In this document: positions 54,101-63,100 of the stretch, piece after piece
Numbering within the stretch: position 1 is the first letter of the stretch
Layout: every line of letters starts with the position of its first letter
DNA from: Paraescarpia echinospica
Lineage: Eukaryota; Annelida; Polychaeta; Sabellida; Siboglinidae
Reading direction: 5' to 3'
Assembly (NCBI GenBank): GCA_020002185.1
Contig: CM034541.1
Coordinates: 49,239,313-49,303,312, forward strand
DNA length: 64,000 bases
The notes under the pieces: generated by a model
Databases searched by the model: none
What the model was told of the DNA's origin: nothing
The model's input: the letters and a program-made list of their open reading frames with translations, nothing else
Position numbers and translations under genes: made by a program

Positions 54101-57100
54101 GTGAGTGAAGATAAAGATCACGTGAGTGTGACAAACAAGTACGGACTGCAGAGTAAAAAATACACGTGCGGAGACGGCAGATTAGAAACTTCATACACGG
54201 ACTGCAGAGTAAAACCACATTTCACATCACCCAAGTGACCCTTATGTATATTTCCTAAAATCGTTACTCTTCAAAATTGTTCTTTTTCAGAACAGTTGCA
54301 ACACAAAGTGAAGACGATTGCATGTCACATAGCACGTAACGTCGTTGAACTCTCAAGACAACAATGCCGCGATTGCGAGATAGACAGATTTATGTACATA
54401 TCATCCTCCATTATTGCCACCACCATTTGCTTCATTTTGTTTCGCAACTGTTCCGAAAAAAGTCTTGCAAACAATTCTTTATAATACACAACTGTTCAGG
54501 AATCACGTCGGATAGCTTCAAACCTGCGTCTAACAAAACACTCAACCAGTCTATAATCACTGCAGTTGAATTAATGGTCTTCACTGCCTCATCAAAGTGT
54601 ATGTAAATTAGAATGTCTTCACGTAACATGCAATAGCGATTGAATTGACTAGGATCGTCTATCTCGCAATCGCGGCATTGTTGTCTTGAGAGTTCAACGA
54701 CGTTACGTGCTATGTGACGTGCATTCGTCTTCTTCATATCGGTCGCAGGAAAGTCAACTGTAAAGTTCGGACCAGTGACGGCAGGAGCGGAAGTTGTCAC
54801 ATCGCCAGGAGCGGAAGTTGTGACATTGGTCGCGAGAGTAGAAGTTGTGACATCGTGAGGAGCGGAAGTTGGTGTCGATATAGAGACCACTCGTCGCCGC
54901 TTTGATGGTAGCGGGCCTTCAATGTAGTTCTGCAAGAATATTTCAATAATATTTAGAATATTAAAGATTGCATGAGAATAATTCACCATTGCTAGAGTAC
55001 AGTGACATAAGGACAGGTAGGAAACAATGATAACAAGTTACATGATAGGGAGTAAGGTGATAGTTGTATGGATATACAAATAATTTGTCGATAATGTACA
55101 GACTAAGGATGTTATTCATGAAAATGTGGTTCACGATCTATGTGACATAAGAAAATACACCTTTTCACATGCGCAATGGTGTATTTTATATCGTTATCAT
55201 TTTCAGTTACCAATGCCAGGTTATGAATTATTTTAGTATTATTCATAGGATTAAATGAAGGTAATACTTATAAGCTATTGGCTATGTTTAAAATATATAT
55301 ATATAAATGTTATTATAATTAAAGTATAATGTTTATTTGTGTCTGTTTTCAGTTATGAATCCCAGGTTTTGAATGTTAGTATACCCAAGGTTTTCTAATG
55401 TCAGTTTGAACAACACATGAGTTTTTGAACTTGATCACTAATATAGTGAAGTATATAAATATCTGTACACCCTGTCTGAATGATTATTATAGTCATATAC
55501 TTTTCATCATAATGCTTCACTTTTGTTTCGCAACTGTTCTGAAAAAGAAAACATTTGAAGAGTAACGATTTTAGGTAATATACATAAGGGTCACGTGGGT
55601 GAGGTGAAATATGATTTTATTCTGCAGTCCGTGTTTGAAGTTTCTAATCTGCCGTCTCCGCACGTGTATTTTGTACCCTGCAGTCTGTACTTCTTTGCCA
55701 CACTCACGTGATCTTTATCTTCCCTCACACTTTTATAAAAAAGGCCTGCGTCTGCTTTTGTGGTCATTACATCTTACATTTTCGCTGGCTATGTGCTGCT
55801 TCAAGGCATCCCGTCGCGTATCTTACACGACGGGAATGTGACTGCCGACGGTTTCACGGACAGGCGAGGAGGTAAAACAGTATCTTCTTGCAATGGAGAG
55901 GGTGGAAGTAACGACGGAGAGGCTGAGGGCGACGCGCCAATTCGGTGATGATGATGATGATGATGTTGTCGGTGATGACGACGTGGTCGGACAGTGGTCT
56001 GGATCTCGCAGCTCGAACTCGTAGAGCAAATAGGCGACCTTCAACTACATTTTGCAAAAACTTTTCTTGGGTCATTTTCCACTTCAGATTAAGGTGAGGA
56101 AATTTTGAATTTTGCAAATGTCTTATTAGGCAGTGGTCTGGATCTCGCAGCTCATGTTCATCGAGCAGTTCTTATAGAAAACAAACGGTTCTTTTCAGAG
56201 CCAAACAGATTATCACGAAAAGAGTATTAGCTATGTCTGTACTATGATTTAGTGAACCACAAATTTAAGCACTACAGTACAGAAATACATAGAAACGGAA
56301 CGGGTATTGTTTAGTACAAAATGAGTGTCGTATATTGATTTTGTTAAGAGGAACATGTCTGCATATTAAGTAGTTTGAAATGTTTCTTAATTAAGCAATA
56401 AGTTGCGCCACCACTTGTGATGTATGTTTTAACATGGGACGAAATACTCGAATGTTATTCCGACTCACAGCTCATTCGTTACCACTTTGACGATAGGGGG
56501 GGCCTTCAATATAGTTCTTGTAAAGATTGGCTAAACAAATTACTCCCGGTTGTACCAATTTACCAAGCATACTTATTTAATGACGTCACTGACGGAAATT
56601 ATTTACATACGCGCAAGTTTCAAACGGTAACATAATTACTCTACAAGTTGAACCGAACTACCACGCGTACTTATTTAATGACGTCACAGAAGGAGATTGT
56701 TTGCTGGGGCGCAAGTTTCAAATGGTTGCTAACCTAATTACTACAAGTTGAACCGAACTACCTTGCGTACTTATGTAATGACGTCACTGATCGAGATTAT
56801 CTACATACGCGCAAGTTTCAAAGGCTTGCTAATCTAATTACTCTACAAGTTGAACCGAACTACCTTCTTATTGACGTCATTTTCACCAATTTTCCGCCAT
56901 TTGTTTTATGAACAAATCAAAACTGTATGCAGGCGTGTAATGTAAAAATATATGTCGTACCTACGCAGATAGCCATCAGTTTGACTGATTTAGAAGTACC
57001 TATTTTCTGTTGTCAATGCTATGATTTTTAGTATTATTCATAGCGTGTCATATAGGATATACTTATATGTATATAAAATGTCGTAGACTCTATACTGTAA

Positions 57101-60100
57101 AAGATATGTAAATATGGTTATAATCAAGCATGATGTTTATTTGTGTCCGCTTTCAGTTACCAATGCCAGGTTATGAATTTTATTATACCCAATGTTTTGC
57201 CGAAGAAGCAGGAATTTAAACACAACATTACGAAAAAAGATAGAAACGATCTAATGTCAGTTTTTACAATAAACGATGGGTTTGTAAACTTGACCGCTAA
57301 TACAGTAAACTATATAAATACTGGTACACCTTATCTGGATGATTATTATACTCATATACTCTTCATCATAACGCTTCACTTTGTTACGCGACTGTTTAGA
57401 AAAAGAAGCTTGCCACCAATTGCTTACTCAGTCAATTGTTGTCAAATACTGTTCAGGGACGATAAGTCGACATCGTGCGTGCTTAATTATTTAATAAAGT
57501 CATTGAACGAAATGATATACATACGTGCAAGTTCAGAATGCTGGCTTGATAAAATGGTAAAACAGTACTGTCGGTCTCTAGGTGTAGATGAGACTTGGAA
57601 AGCGAATACCACTTCAAAACAGTTTGCAATCGGGCAGTCAACTGAGTTAAGTACAATTGTCATATCCCAAAATATATTTCGTGTCCAGGAATCACTTCAC
57701 GTGTGGTACATTACTAATAGACATGGGTATACAAAAATTGACAAACACCTCTTTGTTAATACAGGAACCAATCGACGTATGATATTAATAAGAGACATAG
57801 GTAGGCAACAATTTACAAACAGATTGATATCGAGGTCATAGACCTGTGTGGTAACCAGAAATGACATAATTTGACTTTTTTCTACATATTCGTCACGATT
57901 ATTTTATATATATTATAGTTCTAAAGGTACTGAATAGGGGAGGCGATGTAGAATTTAGCTCCTATGTTTTAATATGGAACAAAATACCCGGATGTTCTGC
58001 CGACACACAGACGTTCGTTACCGCTTTGATGATAGCGGGCCTTCAATATAGTTCTTGCAAATGTTGGCTAACCGAATTACTGTCAATTTGATCAATTTAC
58101 CATGCGTACTTATTTAATGACGTTATTGAACAAAACTACATACAGGCGCGCAAATTCAAAATAGCTGTTAACCTAACTACTATCATATCGACCTAATTAC
58201 CATGCGTAACGAATTACTACGCGTACTGATTTAATGACGTCATTCAAGGGTCTAATTCTAAGATGGTCGCCGTGTTTAAGGTCCTAAGGCTTTAGTTCCT
58301 GCTATGACATTGTCCAATATGTAGTCTACATTTTGTATCCAGTACTTCAAATAAACAAGGGCTCGGTCCCATAGCGGAGCCTCGGCCTACGGGCCAAGCA
58401 ATCTCGTGTGTGACAGATTCAAATACTGTTCTGTATATGTTGTCTCAAATGAGCCTATCTTTTAATATGGAGAAATGTCCCTATATTTTAATATAGGATT
58501 TGTAGGGCTAAAAAAGTAGGGGTAAATTAGATTTCGAACTCAAAAAGTCATCGTATACCTTTACATTAAATCGAATTGACGTTTAACATGGAGAAATTTC
58601 CCTATCTTCTAACATGAGGAAATTTCCCTATCTTTTAACATGGAGAAATTTCCCTAACTTTCAACATGGGGACAATTTATCTCTCTTTTAACATGGGGTT
58701 TAGCTTCTATTCTTTTAACATAGGTTGCTCCGCAACGCTCCAAAGTGCTCCGCCCAGCCGGCAATAGATTTTTGGATTTTTTGGGACGGTCCGGTGCAAA
58801 ATGGAAATTTGTCCCTATCTTTTAACATGGGATTCCGTCGTTGCGCTCCAATGACCTGCGCAATTTGACCTAGTGTACTACGATGAACAAATTAGTGATA
58901 CACACGGTGATATTAATGTCTTGGGTGGTGGGCTGGAGCGGAGGAATCTTGAAGTAGAACTGTCCCATTGCGTCTGTTGTGTAGTTGTATTTCACATATG
59001 ACATGGAGCCCTTTGCTTTTTCACCAACTTTGATTGTCACCAGTTCCCCTGGCGCCGGCATTCCATCAGGTTTTGTAGCAACACACTGCAGAAACAAACA
59101 CGCACCATCACAGTGTCATATCGCACAAAACAAAGACACAATAGAAATAAAAATGCACCGTCAGTGTAGTATCGCACAAAACAAGTGCTACACAGTAACA
59201 AACACGCGCCGTCAGTGTCATAATGCACAAAACAAGTACAACATAGAAGCAAACACGCGCCATCACAGTGTCCCATCGCACAAAACAAGTATACTATAGA
59301 AACAAACATGTGCTGTCAAAGTGTAGTATCACATAAAACAAGTACAACGTAGAAACAAACACGCACTGTCATAGTGTAGTATCACACAAAACAAGTATAT
59401 ATAGTAACAAACATGCACCGTCACAGTGTAATATCACACAAAATAAGAATACCATAGAAACAAACATGCAGCTTTACATTTTAGAGATCACAAGTTTGCA
59501 AACCCCACAAAAACATTACATCTTTTATTGGCTCAATACATGGTGTAGACTTGATGTTTACCATAACAAATTGCTACCAGCATCAATTTGCATTAACACG
59601 TTCATTCACTAGGTGGCGTCACTGTAGCAATATATTTTCCTTGCGATCTGTGGCGACACCCCAACCACCCCCATATGTAATGCGTCTGGGATAAACTTAT
59701 ACGACTGACCCTTAGTGTTACTGTTTTACACAAAACAAATATATTAGAGAAACAAACATACACCACATGACAACAGTAAGGGTCTGCTTTATTACAACAA
59801 AACAAATACACCCTCAGGCCTATTATATGTCAATTCAGAACATTATCACTAAACCTTTCTATGTTGGCACTGAGAGTGGTTATTGCCACGGTGCCTGTCG
59901 TCCTTGGTGGTTCTTTTACATCCCAACTTGAGACGAGACAGACATTAATGAATCACAGGGGATCTTAGTCCCCCAAAGTTGAGAGTCAGGCTTCCACACC
60001 AAATGTACGATGACTACCTGGTTTTGAACTCTTGCACGCTAGATGGACATCTTAACAACACACTACCGCATCTCTCGTAGAAGACAACATATAAATGCTC

Positions 60101-63100
60101 TACAAGAAATTACCTACACCTAAACATCTTGAGACACACTGATGCAGAACAATAAAGCACAAACCTTTCCGTAGTAGGGCAGTCCAGGTTTGAAGTAGCT
60201 GGGAGAGTAAGGCTTGAACTCCAGCGTCAGAATTTGCCGGGTAATTTCAGCACTGCCAGTTCCATTTAGTGTAACACCTGCCAGATAACATGTATACATT
60301 ACTTGTTATGCATGTAGTTATTGACGGAAAGACCATTAAACAAGTGAACAGCTTTGTATACCTGGGCGGTACAGTGTGTGAGGATGGAAGGAGTAGTAAA
60401 GAAATACAGAAGAGAGTGGAAGCAGGAGCAGCAACATGGAAGAGGTTAGAAGGCATTATGTGGGACAGAAAACTGAAGAAACAACTGAAAGGAAAAGTGT
60501 TAGAAGCCTGTGTTGTACCAGCCTGTATATATGGGTTGGGAACAGTGCCATTGACATAGAGACAGGAGGAGAAACTACATGTGGCAGAAAACAATCGGGT
60601 GAGAAGAATATGTAGAGTAACACAAGAGAATCGAAGGAAGATGAAGGAATTGAGAGAGGAGATTGGAATGAAAAAACACCTAAAGAGGAATGTAGCCAGT
60701 AACAGAATGAGATGGGCGCGACACGTACATGTAATGGGTGAAGGCAGACTGGCGAAAAGAGCGTGGAAAGTAGAAGAGGGTGGCAGACGAAGGAGAGGAA
60801 GACCAAGGCTGAGATGGAACGACAGCATAAAACGAGACCTAGGGAGGGCTGCGTGAACAGCCATGAATGGATAGCAATTGCGGACGAGAGAGAGAGAGGT
60901 GGAAAGAACTGACAAGAAAAGTAGAAGAAGCTACCAAGTGACGTGGACCCCTCCCCGTAGCTTTTCACAAATACGTCAACATGATTGATAACTGTGTCTG
61001 ACTGAATTAGACTTTTAGTCATGCTTTTAGCTGATTTGGTGACATAAGCACTGCCATAAAGAATGGCACACTTGTCATGTAAACAAACCAGCTGTGCGTT
61101 TGAGCGCGTACTGTGTTTGGCTGAATCGTCGCTTCCCAACTCAAGTTCTATTTAATTCATTTTGAAACGACGAGGTCGAAATTAATTTAATGTCTCCCTG
61201 TTAATTTCACCAAAATGAAATAAAACATGCAGAAACAAAGGAGTGTATCATAGTGATTACTTGGTAGGTTTGTTCTTCATGTAATTAATCTGAAACGTGA
61301 GGAGCAAAACAATCAAACTGAGGGAGGAGTTTTAATCTATTCACATATTACGTACACATCTGAACACCAGTGAACCATATTGGTGATGGATGAAATGAAT
61401 GGATTAAATAGCTTAAATCTACGTTTAGTACTCTACCTGTGGCTTCCTCTATGACGGATGCATCCACTCTCAATTTTGTATTGACGATTCCAAAGTTTCG
61501 CAAAGACAACATCAGCAGAGAGGCATTGACATTGAATTTAATACAACCGTTAATCTACAACAGAATATAACACTACAGTTAACAAATGCAACATGTTATA
61601 TTTACCCACCATCGAATAAACAGCAACCTGGTTAACGATGCAGACAGAACCAGTTTGTTGCTCTCTTTACTGGGTAGACAACCTTCCTATTTTACACACT
61701 GCTGTGGGCAGACAATTTGAAGATGGCGGCCAATTGTGAATTGTATTGTGTTTCTTGCATTAAAATTTTGACATCTCAACAACCAGTGCATGAAAATACA
61801 TGACATTAATTACATTCAGTATAGAAATGAATGTTTGAATAAAATATGTTGTTAACATTGCAGTGTTGCATTCAATTAAGTCTCAGATCGTGTAGCGAAG
61901 TTCAACAATTACGATGACAAAATTATATATCTATGTCATCTTGCTTTACCAAAAAATCACAGAACCTACCATAAGCATTCCAATGAAACAAATGTAGCCA
62001 TCCACGTTAACTTTGCCCTAGTAAAACATTTATCCAATTCTGATGGTTAGTTTTCAAATTATACATTACTTTGTGAACGACATCAAAATGGCTACCGTCT
62101 ACCGATCATATTACTGAATGGAATGTTCCGTTCCAATATAAAATTAGCAGGTGAAATGTCGAAAGACAATAACTTCTTTCACAAATATGTGTTTCCTTAG
62201 CATTATCAGTGTGATCAAGGTAGCAAAATACATTAAACAAGGTGTGGACTGTACCATGATCAAGATGTCTGCATATATACTGCGAAATGAAGACGCCAGG
62301 TCGTCTGCTGGATATCTCTGTGTCTAAAGTTTCACTGACATTATAGTTGGTGGATGACAATTGAACTCCTTGATCGTTGCCCACACTACTTATGCTCTAT
62401 GCATCAATTTTTATTACAATTTAACGGAAAACGATCTCAATCAAATTCTTCAAATGCCGCATAATGGCGGAATTAATTTTAATGAACGCAACTCAACTTC
62501 CTTCCAAATAAACTCTCTTAATTCACAAGTGCAAACTGCTTTCGCAAGATGGCAAAAGCTCATGTATCCTTGACCTGGCTAGTTAGAGTAAAAAAAGCCT
62601 AGGAGAAGCAAGTTCTGCGTGCGGCTTTGGCTGGCCATGGGGTCAGACCATGATGTTTAAAAATTAATTATATATAAACAAAATCAATTTGCACTGCTGG
62701 TTTTGCTGGAAATCTGCTTAGGATCAAAAGTATGTGTGCATAAATTTGGCATTCGAATGTTTGTTTGTTTGATGAACATAAGAAGATATGTACTTTATCA
62801 GAAAATACAAGAAAAACAAACTTCATCAGCTATGTTGAGGCAAGGCCGTTGCCTGCCTAAACGAGATTCACTAACAACACAGACTTTCATTTCGACATCG
62901 CCTTTCACTGGCCTGCCATACGTGTACCTGAAACAGAATATCATAGCTTAGAAATCAGTATGTGGTTTAATTGTAACTTATCAAACTAAATGTATTTTCA
63001 TTATATATTACATAGGGGACGTGTCGCTGTTTTATTACTGCACACGAAGTCAGTCTGTTGGTGAAGAGCAGGAGAGACGACCAAACATCCTGGAATTCAG

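Larger units (their letters stand above)
50964..58875. mobile_element. Giant palindromic element (about 7.9 kb), unclassified
   Basis: Two inverted arms, 50,964-54,313 and 55,515-58,875 (each about 3.35 kb), flank a loop of about 1.2 kb. The outer ends read ACTAGGTCAA(T/A)TTGCGCAGG in both arms. Comparing the first ~85 bases I count about nine differences, so the arms are old and not an assembly fold-over. TA dinucleotides flank both ends, but the exact boundary and target duplication are ambiguous by a few bases. The arms match along their whole length, including subterminal tandem words and gene-like segments. It lies in the A2M intron between exons 5 and 6, and its right end is about 30 bases from exon 5. 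No DDE transposase, polymerase or other known transposition enzyme was recognised. Confidence 0.85.

Noticed and set aside
55823..56044. Secreted Ser-rich peptide encoded near the GAT microsatellite
   Set aside because: The Ser run is the translation of an expanded GAT tract, and the mirror arm lacks the frame.
60247..61139. Minus frames of 222 and 227 codons next to A2M exon 4
   Set aside because: They are antisense to the reverse-transcriptase fragment at 60,290-60,945, and one merely runs into exon 4 in the wrong frame.
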